Shown here in pieces: positions 26,481 to 35,390 of a stretch of DNA of 57,753 nucleotides. Numbering within the stretch: the stretch's first letter is position 1; each line of letters starts with the position of its first letter. A program made the position numbers and the translations under genes. The notes under the pieces were generated by a model, which saw only the letters and a list, made by a program, of their open reading frames with translations, had not been told where the DNA came from and did not search any database. The DNA comes from Bacteroidales bacterium (lineage in GTDB: Bacteria > Bacteroidota > Bacteroidia > Bacteroidales > UBA932): NCBI GenBank assembly GCA_023227835.1, contig JALOCI010000015.1, positions 1 to 57,753 of the forward strand, read 5' to 3'.

Positions 26481-26514
26481 CCCCGAAAATCTGTTTAAGA
26501 CTTTCGGGGTTTTT
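26481..26514 (+). terminator. Intrinsic terminator after the M64 lipoprotein gene
   Basis: Stem CCCCGAAA (26481-26488) with TTTCGGGG (26502-26509), then TTTTT. It lies between convergent genes and mainly serves the + strand. Confidence 0.85.
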
Positions 26515-26515
26515 G

Positions 26516-26544
26516 CTTTTCACTTTTCACTCTCCACTCTTCAC
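26516..26544 (-). repeat. Heptanucleotide repeat GTGAARA, intergenic copy
   Basis: Read on the minus strand immediately after the trpB2 stop: GTGAAGA GTGGAGA GTGAAAA GTGAAAA G, a clear 7-bp period. A related tract lies inside the GH31 gene at 28171-28230. Confidence 0.8.
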
Positions 26545-27833
26545 TAAACATACTGCTCATAAGCTCCGAGATCGAGAAATCCGTGGCCTGAGAGGTTAAA
26601 GAGTATCACTTCACTCTTTCCGCTCTCTTTAGCCTTTAGAGCCTCTCTTATTGTTGCAGCAATTGCATGGGTAGATTCCGGAGCCGGGATAATACCCTCG
26701 CTTCGTGCAAATAGTATTCCTGCATCAAAAGCCTCTTTTTGCTCAATGGCGCAACTGTCAAGATATCCGTCCTGTTTAAGCTGACTAACTATTCTTCCGC
26801 CTCCGTGGTAACGTAATCCGGCAGCATGTATCTGCTCAGGTTGGAAATCGTGACCGAGTGTGTACATAGGAATCAGAGGAGTCATACCGGCTGTGTCTCC
26901 AAAATCATATTCAAGCTTGCCCTTGGTGAGCTTAGGACATGCTGCCGGCTCAGCTGCAATAAGTTTCACATTACGTCCCTCAGTAAATTTATGTCTGAGG
27001 AAAGGGAAGGATATTCCAGAGAAATTCGAGCCACCTCCGAAACATGCAATTACCTTGTCCGGATATTCCCCTGCCATCTCCATCTGCTTCTCAGCTTCGA
27101 GACCTATGATTGTCTGGTGCATTAAAACGTGGCTCAGTACACTGCCTAAAGTATATCTGGTGTTTGGTTGTGTCACGGCTCTCTCTACAGCTTCAGATAT
27201 CGCTATCCCGAGGCTTCCTCCGTTGTCGGGATCTTCTGTTAATACTTTTTTTCCGTACTGAGTCAGGTCACATGGAGAGGCATAAACATCCGCCCCGTAT
27301 GTCTTCATCACAACCTTACGGTATGGTTTGGCATTGTAGCTGTTTTTCACCATAAAGACCTCCAGTTTAAGGCCAAAATGCCTGCAGGCAATGCTCATTG
27401 CAGAGCCCCATTGACCGGCACCTGTTTCAGTTGTGATACTGGTTATTCCCTGAATATGGTTATAATACGCCTGTGGTAAAGCCGAGTTCAGCTTGTGAGA
27501 TCCTACCGGACTGACACTCTCATTCTTGTAATATATTCTTGCCGGGGTGTCCAGTGCTTTCTCAAGAGCGTATGCTCTTACAAGAGGAGTAGGCCTGTAG
27601 CTTTTATACAACTCTCTAACCTCATCAGGGATATCATGCCATCGTTTCTGAGAAAACTCCTGTTCAACCAGACCCTTTGCAAATAGACCCTCCATCTCTT
27701 CGGGGAGCAGAGGCTTTCTGGTCTGTGGGTTCAACATTGGTTGAGGCTGTACCGGCATGTCGGCTACAATGTTATACCATTGTCTCGGCATTTCGTTCTC
27801 CGGCAGCATGATCATTTTTGGTGTCTTCATCAC
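26544..27833 (-). CDS. trpB: Tryptophan synthase beta chain, TrpB2 type
   Basis: This 429-residue PLP enzyme condenses indole and serine to tryptophan. The PLP lysine lies in VGSHKLNSALPQ, the serine/glutamate loop in TETGAGQWGSAMS, and the phosphate-binding glycine loop in CFGGGSNFSG. The N-terminal extension (residues 1-75) and overall length mark the TrpB2 branch, which usually works without an adjacent trpA; none is present here. The gene stands alone between convergent and codirectional unrelated genes. Its 5' region is a tryptophan attenuator (leader peptide with three Trp codons and a terminator 32 bp before the ATG), so expression should rise when charged tRNA-Trp is short. This regulation supports the enzyme being truly used for tryptophan synthesis. 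Confidence 0.95.
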   Translation of the reverse strand: MMKTPKMIMLPENEMPRQWYNIVADMPVQPQPMLNPQTRKPLLPEEMEGLFAKGLVEQEFSQKRWHDIPDEVRELYKSYRPTPLVRAYALEKALDTPARIYYKNESVSPVGSHKLNSALPQAYYNHIQGITSITTETGAGQWGSAMSIACRHFGLKLEVFMVKNSYNAKPYRKVVMKTYGADVYASPCDLTQYGKKVLTEDPDNGGSLGIAISEAVERAVTQPNTRYTLGSVLSHVLMHQTIIGLEAEKQMEMAGEYPDKVIACFGGGSNFSGISFPFLRHKFTEGRNVKLIAAEPAACPKLTKGKLEYDFGDTAGMTPLIPMYTLGHDFQPEQIHAAGLRYHGGGRIVSQLKQDGYLDSCAIEQKEAFDAGILFARSEGIIPAPESTHAIAATIREALKAKESGKSEVILFNLSGHGFLDLGAYEQYV

Positions 27834-27864
27834 TGATTAGATTAACTGTTTATTGAATTGTTAT

Positions 27865-27896
27865 AAAAAAAAAAGCCCAACGCGTGAGCGTCGGGC
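27865..27896 (-). terminator. Attenuator terminator of trpB2
   Basis: On the minus strand the stem GCCCGACGC / GCGTTGGGC with a 4-nt TCAC loop (one G-U pair) is followed by ten T. It lies between the leader peptide and trpB2. GCTCAC, formed by the base of the left arm and loop (27884-27889), is complementary to GTGAGC inside the leader peptide gene (27945-27950), giving the competing antiterminator. Confidence 0.85.
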
Positions 27897-27926
27897 CTGT
27901 ATATATTAAAATTTACTATATCCTAA

Positions 27927-28001
27927 CTATACACAAAAAGCAGTGCTCACAGCCATCTCTGTACTGTGCCACCACCAATTTTGTGTAAACATTGTTTTCA
28001 T
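27927..28001 (-). CDS. trpL: Tryptophan leader peptide (24 residues, three tandem Trp codons)
   Basis: This short frame starts with ATG at 28001 and ends with TAG at 27929-27927. It reads MKTMFTQNWWWHSTEMAV..., with TGG TGG TGG at codons 9-11. Position between a strong promoter and an intrinsic terminator, with trpB2 next, is that of a classical trp leader: ribosome stalling at the Trp codons would free the downstream strand GTGAGC to pair with GCTCAC and break the terminator. A CACAG / CTGTG pairing downstream of the Trp codons is the likely 1:2 pause hairpin. The predicted transcription start falls at or within 2-3 bases of the ATG, so the peptide may be translated from a leaderless mRNA. 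Codon content and layout are seen; the mechanism is inferred from known trp leaders. Confidence 0.87.
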   Translation of the reverse strand: MKTMFTQNWWWHSTEMAVSTAFCV

Positions 28002-28007
28002 ACGATG

Positions 28008-28040
28008 CAAAGATAGAAATATATCTTTTTAAGAAGCAAA
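28008..28040 (-). promoter_or_regulatory. Promoter of the trpL-trpB2 transcript
   Basis: On the minus strand TTTG (28037-28040) and TATCTTTG (28008-28015) are separated by exactly 21 bp, a textbook Bacteroidetes promoter. Confidence 0.85.
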
Positions 28041-28071
28041 TAAACTATTACAAATTTTTAACAAATTTTCA

Positions 28072-30381
28072 CTATTCAGTGACAATCTCCACATTTACAG
28101 CATCTTTTATAGATTGCGATTTTACTTCGATTTTAAACATCTTAGTGGGCTCATCATATTGAAACTTGAACTTTTCGCTTTTCACTCTATCACTCTTCAC
28201 ATTTATGCTCTTCACATTTATACTTTTCACTTTGGTAATAGCCGGTAGCTCAAATGTATAAGAACGTTCCATTGGTTGTCCTTTATACTCTCCATTTACA
28301 GGAGAAACAATCAGGGTAATATTATTTCCAACACGTTTGTATCGCAATTCAGTCGTTGCAAATTTGCCTTTTTTATACTCCAGACTCTCCCCGTCATCCT
28401 CATAAAGCGTGTAAAGATTGTCGGCCCCATCATTCCCAGGATATACTCTTAATATCAGATTTGAAAGTGGTGTGGAGGCTGGTCTCATTGTGTAGGGCTG
28501 CATAGGTAATATCCACCCCCCCTTGACGAAGAGCGGGAATGAGTACATGTCCTTCTTCACGACAGTTTCTGTGCCGCCCTTATACTCGGTTGCATCAAAA
28601 AAATCAAACCACCTCTCCCCTTTCGGAAACCACACTTTCTGTGATGCTATATGGTCTTTCCCCTCTCCCGGACTTGCAATCGGAGCTGCCAGCAGGAGGT
28701 CTCCGAACATGAATTCCTGAGGATTTTTGTAGGATTCCTCAAACTTATTGTAATCTATATACATTGCCCTGTTCAGGGGAATCATAGTCTCATGTGTCTG
28801 CCAAATGGAGGTGTACAGATATGGCATTATCTGTGAACGGAAATGGTATGCAATCCTGGTTGCATTCTTTGCCTGCTCTCCCCAGATCCATGGCCTGCGA
28901 TCAAGATTCGCAGCTCTTTGCGAATGTACCCTGAGTGATGAGCTCAATGCCCCGAATTGAGTCCATCGTGTCATCATTTCAGGATTGTCGCCACCATAGA
29001 ATCCTCCGATATCGTGAGCCCAGAAATAACAACCTGCATTGCCGCTTGTGGCGGTCAACTCTATTTCAAAGGCAAGTGTGCCCCAGTTCGCGTGAAGGTC
29101 TCCGGAAAACTGAATCGGATGCCTGTGATCACCCCAACCTGCCCACCTGCTGTATCCTGCACCTCTAAGACCATCTCTTTGAGACTCTTCATAATAAAGC
29201 TTGTTAAGCCATGTGAGGTGATTCATGTTTGTTCCTCTGACAAACGGATAGAGATAATCCTGTTGCCAGTCAAGCCACCAGAATGCCACACCCATATCCC
29301 AACTCTCCTTATGTGCATATTTAAGGAAATTCTCCATATATCTCTTGTCAGAGGCATCAAAGAGGATTGTCTCCCCGTTCGGCTCTCTCCCCATAGCCTT
29401 CATAAAATCGGCATACATACTCTCATTGGGTCTTATACCGTCATGAGGATGTTCGTTAAGTGAGACATGGATCTTGTCAGCTTTGAGTTTCCCGACCAGC
29501 CCCTGAGGGTCAGGAATCAGGCTCTTGTTCCATGTATAACCGGTCCATCCGCGGTTACTTGCGTGACCTGTTCCAATCTTTGCATCAACTGTATGCCAGT
29601 CCATGTCAAATACGAGATTATCCAAAGGAAAATCGTTGTCTTTATACTCCTGAACTATCTGTTCAAACTCATTTGCCGTGTAAGGCCAGTACCTGCAGTA
29701 CCAGACTCCGTGAACATATTTACGCGTCATTGGCGCATGTCCTGATATTGCTCCCAGATCCATAAGAGCTGCTTTGTAGTCATTTCCGTAAACGAAGCAA
29801 TACAAATCCTGAACATGAGATTTATCTCTCGGAGCTATCCAGTTGTTGACAAGTATCTCCTTTCCGGTGTCAGTTATTATGTACCAACCGTCTGTGCTGA
29901 GAAGGCCGTCATTGAGAGGGACCCGCTTATCAACCCTGTCTAGTGTTGAAATCGCACCACCCAGATTATTCTTATGAATGTTACGGATGGTGAATTTCTT
30001 CTCTTCCCCGTTTAGCTTGAAATACGCAGTTAAATTATGTATTCCGAATGGGAATCCGTCGTTCTCATATACCATCCTAAGACAGGATGTTTCTATCTGA
30101 TATCTCTTCCCGTCAAGTTTCACTACTTTAAAATCTGACAGCAGATTCTCCCTTGTATAGGCAAAAATTGTGGTTGAATCCAGGAATTTTCCGTCCTCTG
30201 CATATTCAAGGCGAAAAAGTGTAGGGGTAATCAGCGTTATACGATTGTTTCCGAAAACTATCGGATTCTTGAATGAGGATTGCTTGTTCTCATCAATCTG
30301 GCCGGCTGCAGAAAGCGTTTTACATGTCATGCCGACAAATAGAATGGCGTATAAAAAATACGCCGCCTTGATTCTTTTCAT
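28072..30381 (-). CDS. GH31 alpha-glycosidase, secreted
   Basis: The 769-residue enzyme has a signal peptide (MKRIKAAYFLYAILFVGM...), an N-terminal beta-sandwich, a GH31 TIM barrel and a DUF5110-like C-terminal beta domain. The nucleophile is Asp371 (FWWLDWQQDY) and the acid/base Asp457 (WAHDIGGF). As the last gene of the mannan cluster it probably removes alpha-linked galactose or glucose side chains; the exact specificity cannot be read from sequence. Near the C-terminus a repetitive stretch (VKSINVKSINVKSDRVKSEK) is encoded by a GTGAARA-type heptanucleotide tract at 28171-28230, an apparent in-frame insertion. It starts 48 bp after the epimerase gene and may have its own promoter (TATATTTG at 30410-30417). 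Confidence 0.9.
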   Translation of the reverse strand: MKRIKAAYFLYAILFVGMTCKTLSAAGQIDENKQSSFKNPIVFGNNRITLITPTLFRLEYAEDGKFLDSTTIFAYTRENLLSDFKVVKLDGKRYQIETSCLRMVYENDGFPFGIHNLTAYFKLNGEEKKFTIRNIHKNNLGGAISTLDRVDKRVPLNDGLLSTDGWYIITDTGKEILVNNWIAPRDKSHVQDLYCFVYGNDYKAALMDLGAISGHAPMTRKYVHGVWYCRYWPYTANEFEQIVQEYKDNDFPLDNLVFDMDWHTVDAKIGTGHASNRGWTGYTWNKSLIPDPQGLVGKLKADKIHVSLNEHPHDGIRPNESMYADFMKAMGREPNGETILFDASDKRYMENFLKYAHKESWDMGVAFWWLDWQQDYLYPFVRGTNMNHLTWLNKLYYEESQRDGLRGAGYSRWAGWGDHRHPIQFSGDLHANWGTLAFEIELTATSGNAGCYFWAHDIGGFYGGDNPEMMTRWTQFGALSSSLRVHSQRAANLDRRPWIWGEQAKNATRIAYHFRSQIMPYLYTSIWQTHETMIPLNRAMYIDYNKFEESYKNPQEFMFGDLLLAAPIASPGEGKDHIASQKVWFPKGERWFDFFDATEYKGGTETVVKKDMYSFPLFVKGGWILPMQPYTMRPASTPLSNLILRVYPGNDGADNLYTLYEDDGESLEYKKGKFATTELRYKRVGNNITLIVSPVNGEYKGQPMERSYTFELPAITKVKSINVKSINVKSDRVKSEKFKFQYDEPTKMFKIEVKSQSIKDAVNVEIVTE
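28171..28230 (-). repeat. Heptanucleotide-type repeat inside the GH31 gene
   Basis: On the minus strand GTGAAAA and GTGAAGA units alternate with an 8-bp filler (GTATAAAT, GCATAAAT). It encodes the tandem VKSIN / VKSDR / VKSEK units in the GH31 C-terminus. It is related to the intergenic tract at 26516-26544. Confidence 0.7.
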
Positions 30382-30409
30382 TCGGAAAATATTTTGAGTT
30401 TAATCGGCT

Positions 30410-30417
30410 CAAATATA
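30410..30417 (-). promoter_or_regulatory. Candidate -7 element upstream of the GH31 gene
   Basis: TATATTTG on the minus strand fits the consensus; no TTTG at the -33 distance, so this internal promoter is tentative. Confidence 0.35.
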
Positions 30418-30429
30418 AACCAAATATTT

Positions 30430-31653
30430 TTATCTCAATAGCTCTAATGATTCGATACACATCCGGCCGTTGTGATACGGGCACTTCCAGAAACCAGCCT
30501 TGTCATCTGCTTTATTCACACTTCCATCTTCCCTGACACTCCAGAACCACTCGCCATTTGTTTTGTCAACAAGATTTTCAGTTATATAACCCAGCGTTTT
30601 TGAGGCAAAATTTAAAGCATTGCTATAATTGTGATATCTGTCCAGATAGAGAAGCCCAACCAGGGTCTCAGCCTGTACCCACCAGTGTCTGTCACGATCT
30701 GTCCCTCCGTCTTTTTTAAGCTCATAAATCATACTCCCATCCTTTTGATAGCCCTCAAGTGAGGCAATGGCAATCCGGGCAGTTGCCTCTGACACCCTTT
30801 CAATCAGGGATTCGTCCGAAAGGACCAGAGCTGCCTCTAAAATCAACCAGGATGCTTCAATGTCATGGCCGTACGAAACCTCGTTTCCGTGCCGCTGCCA
30901 GTTTCTGTCAAAAAAGAGTCCGAGATGACAAGTGTTTTTATCGAGAATCCTGTTTAGAAAAATATCTATCAAATTTCTTATTCTCTCAGCAAGCTCCTCA
31001 TTTTTCCAAACCCGGTAAAGGTTTGTATATGGTTCAAGAATGTGGAGGTGTGTGTTCATGGTAATCTGCAGGTTCTCATCTTTGTCGCTGAGACGCATAT
31101 CCTCAATCTCTTTCCACTCTCGCGTCTTAGCCTCAAGGTAACCGTTAGCCTCCGGATCGTATGAATGATTCTCTATGTCAAAAAAAAGCGATTTTGCATA
31201 TTCAAGTGCCTCAAGATCTCCAGTTGCACGGTGAAATTCACTCAATCCGTAAATTGCAAATCCAAGTGCATAGAATTGCTTTTTTGTAGCTGAAGGCTCC
31301 CCTTTGTAGTTTACAGACCAAAACACGCCTCCATAGGTGTTGTCATAAAACCTGTCTGTCAAATATCTCTTTGCCCGTGTAGCACACTGCAGACATCTTA
31401 TCTCAGCCTGTTCTATCTGTTCTGTTTTATCTGGAAAGTCCAACAGGACATCCTCATGAGAAAGGAATCTGTATGAAGCTGAAAAAAACCACAATAATCT
31501 GGCATTCAACACTGCTCCTTTGTCAGCCAAAGGAAACATTTTCTCTTCTCCTGACACTCTTCCGTAAAAACCTCCGTTTTGATGGTCAATCATCTTCTCA
31601 GACCAGTATGGGATAATGTTTGTCAACAAAAGATCAAGCAGTTTTTCTCTCAT
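30430..31653 (-). CDS. AGE-family 2-epimerase (mannobiose/cellobiose 2-epimerase)
   Basis: This 407-residue (alpha/alpha)6-barrel enzyme has no signal peptide and is therefore cytoplasmic. It is expected to convert mannobiose (Man-Man) to mannosyl-glucose by epimerising C2 of the reducing end. The catalytic His residues lie in NTHLHILEPYTNLYR and YGHDIEASWLI, both hallmarks of cellobiose 2-epimerases. Its start codon shares one base with the stop of the MFS gene (TAATG), and the GH130 phosphorylase that uses its product is encoded two genes upstream, the same set as the mannobiose operon known from Bacteroides fragilis. The context makes mannobiose the likely substrate. Confidence 0.92.
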   Translation of the reverse strand: MREKLLDLLLTNIIPYWSEKMIDHQNGGFYGRVSGEEKMFPLADKGAVLNARLLWFFSASYRFLSHEDVLLDFPDKTEQIEQAEIRCLQCATRAKRYLTDRFYDNTYGGVFWSVNYKGEPSATKKQFYALGFAIYGLSEFHRATGDLEALEYAKSLFFDIENHSYDPEANGYLEAKTREWKEIEDMRLSDKDENLQITMNTHLHILEPYTNLYRVWKNEELAERIRNLIDIFLNRILDKNTCHLGLFFDRNWQRHGNEVSYGHDIEASWLILEAALVLSDESLIERVSEATARIAIASLEGYQKDGSMIYELKKDGGTDRDRHWWVQAETLVGLLYLDRYHNYSNALNFASKTLGYITENLVDKTNGEWFWSVREDGSVNKADDKAGFWKCPYHNGRMCIESLELLR

Positions 31654-33089
31654 TACCTGTTCTCTTTACGTAGTTTATTCAAATCAGCCGTTACCTCTTT
31701 CATCTTTTTCTCTCCCAGCGGATAGAGTGAAACTGCAACAACAGCTATTACACACCCGACTGCAGGAAGCAGGCTCATCATAAGCCTTACACCGTAAATC
31801 GCACTTTCACTCTGCACTGCAACATCCTGGTTGTAACCGAATGCTGCAAGCAACCATCCTGTAATGGCACCCCCAATTGCCCATCCGAATTTCTGAGACA
31901 TTGATGAAGATGAGAGTATTAGCCCTGTTGCCCGCCTTCCTGTCTTAAGCTCCTGATAGTCGACAATGTCTGCATACATACTCCATAGCAAAGGGAATAT
32001 TATTCCGGCACAGATACTTATCATAACCTGAAATATCAGTATAAGTGCAATCTGGTCCGGTCCAAGCCTGAAGAAAATTACACTTAAAAGAGCTGCAATG
32101 GCCATCGCTCCCATATAGGTGATTTTTTTGCCGATCTTGTTTGCAACCGGGGCAGCAAGTGCAACTCCCACCATGTTTGAAGCCTGTCCAATCAGCAGAT
32201 ATATAGTGCCAATAGTCCAGCCTATAGAAGAAGAGCTATATGTATCAGTTACATAATCAGTAAAATAAAACAATGCAACACCGTCTCTTATTGAATTGAA
32301 CAATAACGCGGCAACTCCTGATGCAAGCAATATCCACCATGGGCCGTTCCCGAAAAGATGTTTAAGGTCTTCCCAGACTGAAGCCTTGTCTTTTGACTCA
32401 TCGGCAGCCTTTACCCTCTCTTTTGTCCATTTAAAACAGAAGAAAAAGAGTATTGCGCAAATAGCACCTATTACTGCGACAGCAAGTGTCCATGCTACAG
32501 GATGTGTGGAAATCCCTCCCTCTACAGTGGCTTTTACAGCTTCTCCGCTCTCCAGAACAGAGGCAAACAGATTTACAAGAGGCTGCAACAACATGAAGGT
32601 TATGAAGCTGCCTGCATACGCAAAGAACATTCTGAAAGAAGAGAGTGTATTTCTCTCTTTTATTTCAGATGAGATTACTCCTAAAAGAGAAGCATAAGGC
32701 ACATTCACCACTGTGTAAATCATCATCATGAGGGTATAGGTGACATATGCATATATCAACTTTCCGCTCTCAGTCCATTCAGGCGTGAAGAATGTTATGA
32801 CTCCGATAAGGGCAAAAGGTAATCCTCCCCATAGAAGATACGGTCTGTATTTCCCCCAGCGACTGTGGGTTCTGTCTGCAATCAGACCCATCACCGGATC
32901 AATTGCCGCATCCCAGATTCTTGTTACCAAAAACATCGTACCAGCAGCCGCGGGAGAGATTCCGAAAACTTTAGTGTAGAAAAACAGTAGATACATCCCG
33001 AATATTTTCCAGAACATACTTGAGGCCATGTCTCCGAAACCGTAAGCCAGCTTCTCCCTGAATCTGAGAACAGAGGTATTATTGCCCAT
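31653..33089 (-). CDS. MFS sugar:cation symporter (GPH family)
   Basis: The 478-residue protein has about 12 hydrophobic segments and GPH-family motifs: the N-terminal LAYGFGDMASSMFW, then RIWDAAIDPVMGLIADRTHSRWG in the loop after helix 2, and the corresponding second-half loop PVANKIGKKITYMG. It would carry mannobiose, or related short oligosaccharides, across the inner membrane. The start overlaps the GH130 gene by 11 bp and the stop overlaps the epimerase start, so the three are translationally coupled. Confidence 0.92.
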   Translation of the reverse strand: MGNNTSVLRFREKLAYGFGDMASSMFWKIFGMYLLFFYTKVFGISPAAAGTMFLVTRIWDAAIDPVMGLIADRTHSRWGKYRPYLLWGGLPFALIGVITFFTPEWTESGKLIYAYVTYTLMMMIYTVVNVPYASLLGVISSEIKERNTLSSFRMFFAYAGSFITFMLLQPLVNLFASVLESGEAVKATVEGGISTHPVAWTLAVAVIGAICAILFFFCFKWTKERVKAADESKDKASVWEDLKHLFGNGPWWILLASGVAALLFNSIRDGVALFYFTDYVTDTYSSSSIGWTIGTIYLLIGQASNMVGVALAAPVANKIGKKITYMGAMAIAALLSVIFFRLGPDQIALILIFQVMISICAGIIFPLLWSMYADIVDYQELKTGRRATGLILSSSSMSQKFGWAIGGAITGWLLAAFGYNQDVAVQSESAIYGVRLMMSLLPAVGCVIAVVAVSLYPLGEKKMKEVTADLNKLRKENR

Positions 33090-34257
33090 TACTGTTTAGT
33101 GTTAGATTTTTGTCAATAATCAAATTTAGTGTTTTTACTGAATTTCCCGTAGTCAGTCCATCCTGAGGCGTGTTGAAACAATAATCAAGGAGTTTCTCCA
33201 CCGATGATACTGCAACATGCATTCTCGTATCACTAGAAGCATAATAAATATACACCTTACCATCCTCGTCACAAATCCATCCGTTGGAAAACAACACATT
33301 AGAGACATCCCCAAGTCTCTCCTCTCCCTGAGGTGCCATAAAATAACCGGAAGGCTCTGCAATAACTTTCCATGGCTCTTCCAGGTCGGTCAGGTATAGA
33401 TATAGTACATATCTCAACCCGGCTGCACAGCCTCTTACTCCGTGAGCCAAATGAAGCCATCCTTTTTTCGTTTTTATAGGATGAGGCCCTTCACCGTTTT
33501 TCATCTCCTTGATTGTATGGTAATATCGCTTATTCACAAGCAGCTCTTCTGTAACTCTGGCATTAGCCATATCATCCACAAGTGTCCAGCATATACCTCC
33601 GCCGTTACCGGCATCGATAAACCCGTCCTGGGGACGTGTGTAAAGTGCATATTTACCTTGAACAAATTCAGGGTGTAGTACCACATTTCTCTGGTGGCTC
33701 TTGGAGTCAAGGTCAGGAAGCCTCTCCCATTTTACAAAATCTTTTGTGCGTGCAATACCTGCCGAGGCCACAGCACTGGACAAATCTCCGGCCGGCGCTT
33801 CAGGATCTTTTCTCTCGACACAGAAAATACCATAAATCCAGCCATCCTGATGTGCAGTCAGTCTCATGTCGTAAATATTCGTGGCAGGTTCTCCCCATTC
33901 AGGCATTGTTACCGGCCGGTTCCAGAATATGAAATTATCTGTTCCGTTAGGACTCTCTGCAACGGCGAAGAATGATTTTCTGTCATATCCCTCCACTCTA
34001 ACCATAAGAATGTATTTTCCATTCCATTTGATTGCCCCTGCATTGAAAGCTGCGTTAATCCCGAAACGTTGTAGCAAGTGAGGGTTGGTCTCCGGATTCA
34101 GATCATATCTCCAGACAAGAGGGGTATGATCAGCCGTAACAACAGGATACGCATATCTTATAAAAAGGTTATGGTCACATTCAACCGGAACGTTTTTCCT
34201 GGATACAAGCTCATTGTGTTTCTCGTTCAACTTTTTTAATCTTTCTGCAAATAACAT
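33079..34257 (-). CDS. GH130 4-O-beta-D-mannosyl-D-glucose phosphorylase
   Basis: This 392-residue cytoplasmic five-bladed beta-propeller enzyme splits mannosyl-glucose with phosphate into mannose-1-phosphate and glucose. The proton donor Asp lies in NIYDMRLTAHQDG near residue 130. Length and the sequences RYDLNPETNPHLLQRFGINAAFNAGAI and GEGPHPI are those of the GH130_1 mannosylglucose phosphorylases. Neighbouring epimerase and symporter genes complete the pathway. Phosphorolysis spares ATP compared with hydrolysis. Confidence 0.93.
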   Translation of the reverse strand: MLFAERLKKLNEKHNELVSRKNVPVECDHNLFIRYAYPVVTADHTPLVWRYDLNPETNPHLLQRFGINAAFNAGAIKWNGKYILMVRVEGYDRKSFFAVAESPNGTDNFIFWNRPVTMPEWGEPATNIYDMRLTAHQDGWIYGIFCVERKDPEAPAGDLSSAVASAGIARTKDFVKWERLPDLDSKSHQRNVVLHPEFVQGKYALYTRPQDGFIDAGNGGGICWTLVDDMANARVTEELLVNKRYYHTIKEMKNGEGPHPIKTKKGWLHLAHGVRGCAAGLRYVLYLYLTDLEEPWKVIAEPSGYFMAPQGEERLGDVSNVLFSNGWICDEDGKVYIYYASSDTRMHVAVSSVEKLLDYCFNTPQDGLTTGNSVKTLNLIIDKNLTLNSNGQ

Positions 34258-34264
34258 GGTAAGC

Positions 34265-35386
34265 TTATTTATTTTTTAATTCATTTAAGAAAATTGTCTC
34301 CGGTAAATCATAGAACTTTATAAAATCTTCAGAAGATTGCTCCCCGGGGAACGGAGCATAATAGTGTCTCTCCTTGTCATGGGCATTTCTCCAGACAAGC
34401 ACGTAGCATATACCTGACCCTCTGATTCCGTCCAGCAAGGTTTTAGTCCACCAGACCCTGTCCGGAATTGTCTCATAACCTGTCTCTGTAACGGCAATCA
34501 GCTTATTGTGTTTCACTCCCAAATCCTTCAACATAGCCATATCACTTTTCATTGCTTTCAGATACGTATACCTTGCTAAACCCTCTCCGAATTGATATCC
34601 GTCATATCCGAGGATATCCACATAATCATCTCCCGGATAGTTACGCATATAACCATCCCGATCTGTACCAAGATTAGGAGAGTATGCCCAAATCAGATTC
34701 GCCAGCCCTTTGGAAGTCATATATTTATAAGTCATCCTCCACATTTGTTTATAATCATCCGGACTTGAATCCTGAACTCCCCACCAGAACCATTTTCCGG
34801 TGTGCTCATGGTAAGGTCTGAAGATCAAAGGTATTTGACGACCATTATCATCTTTAAGTTCCAGAATATAATCTGCTATTTTATCCAGCCACTTTATGTA
34901 CTCCATGTGTCCAGGGTGACCGGGAAGTACATACCTGACAACCGAGTCCCTGGTATTATCCCACGAGGACCCGCCGGTAAGGGGATTACGCTGATGCCAG
35001 CTTAGAGTAATGATTCCGCCCATTCTGTGATGGGCCTTTATTGCCTCTCTCATTAGATCAAATGATACTCCGTCAAGATTGGCTGCATCACCCATTTCTA
35101 AACCTCCGAGATCGCAGCCGAGTATAGCAGGATAATCGCCGCAGACATCTTTTATGTCACTTTTCCATGGAGTCTCATTGCGCACATCATTGCGTACCCA
35201 GTTTTTACCGTAAAAATAGCTGTCCTGATGGCCAAAACAGAACTCTCCGTCAGCTGATAGTTGTGCCAGCTTCTTCATAAGTACCTCTTTTTGATTATCA
35301 GGCTGGGTTCTGCGACATGCCTGCAGGGCAACAGCAGGAATGGATGCTATCAGTGTTGTGATTATAGCGATTCTGATTATTTTCAT
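34265..35386 (-). CDS. GH26 beta-mannanase (ManA-like), lipoprotein
   Basis: The 373-residue protein has a lipoprotein signal (AVALQAC, Cys24) and a single GH26 barrel. The acid/base is Glu194 (FRPYHEHTGKWFWWG) and the nucleophile Glu301 (IAVTETGYE). It lies directly before the GH130 - MFS - epimerase set, as ManA does in B. fragilis, and is likely the enzyme that releases mannobiose for it. Whether it faces the periplasm or the cell surface cannot be told from the signal alone. It starts 4 bp after the GH3 stop. Confidence 0.93.
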   Translation of the reverse strand: MKIIRIAIITTLIASIPAVALQACRRTQPDNQKEVLMKKLAQLSADGEFCFGHQDSYFYGKNWVRNDVRNETPWKSDIKDVCGDYPAILGCDLGGLEMGDAANLDGVSFDLMREAIKAHHRMGGIITLSWHQRNPLTGGSSWDNTRDSVVRYVLPGHPGHMEYIKWLDKIADYILELKDDNGRQIPLIFRPYHEHTGKWFWWGVQDSSPDDYKQMWRMTYKYMTSKGLANLIWAYSPNLGTDRDGYMRNYPGDDYVDILGYDGYQFGEGLARYTYLKAMKSDMAMLKDLGVKHNKLIAVTETGYETIPDRVWWTKTLLDGIRGSGICYVLVWRNAHDKERHYYAPFPGEQSSEDFIKFYDLPETIFLNELKNK

Positions 35387-35390
35387 ACAC

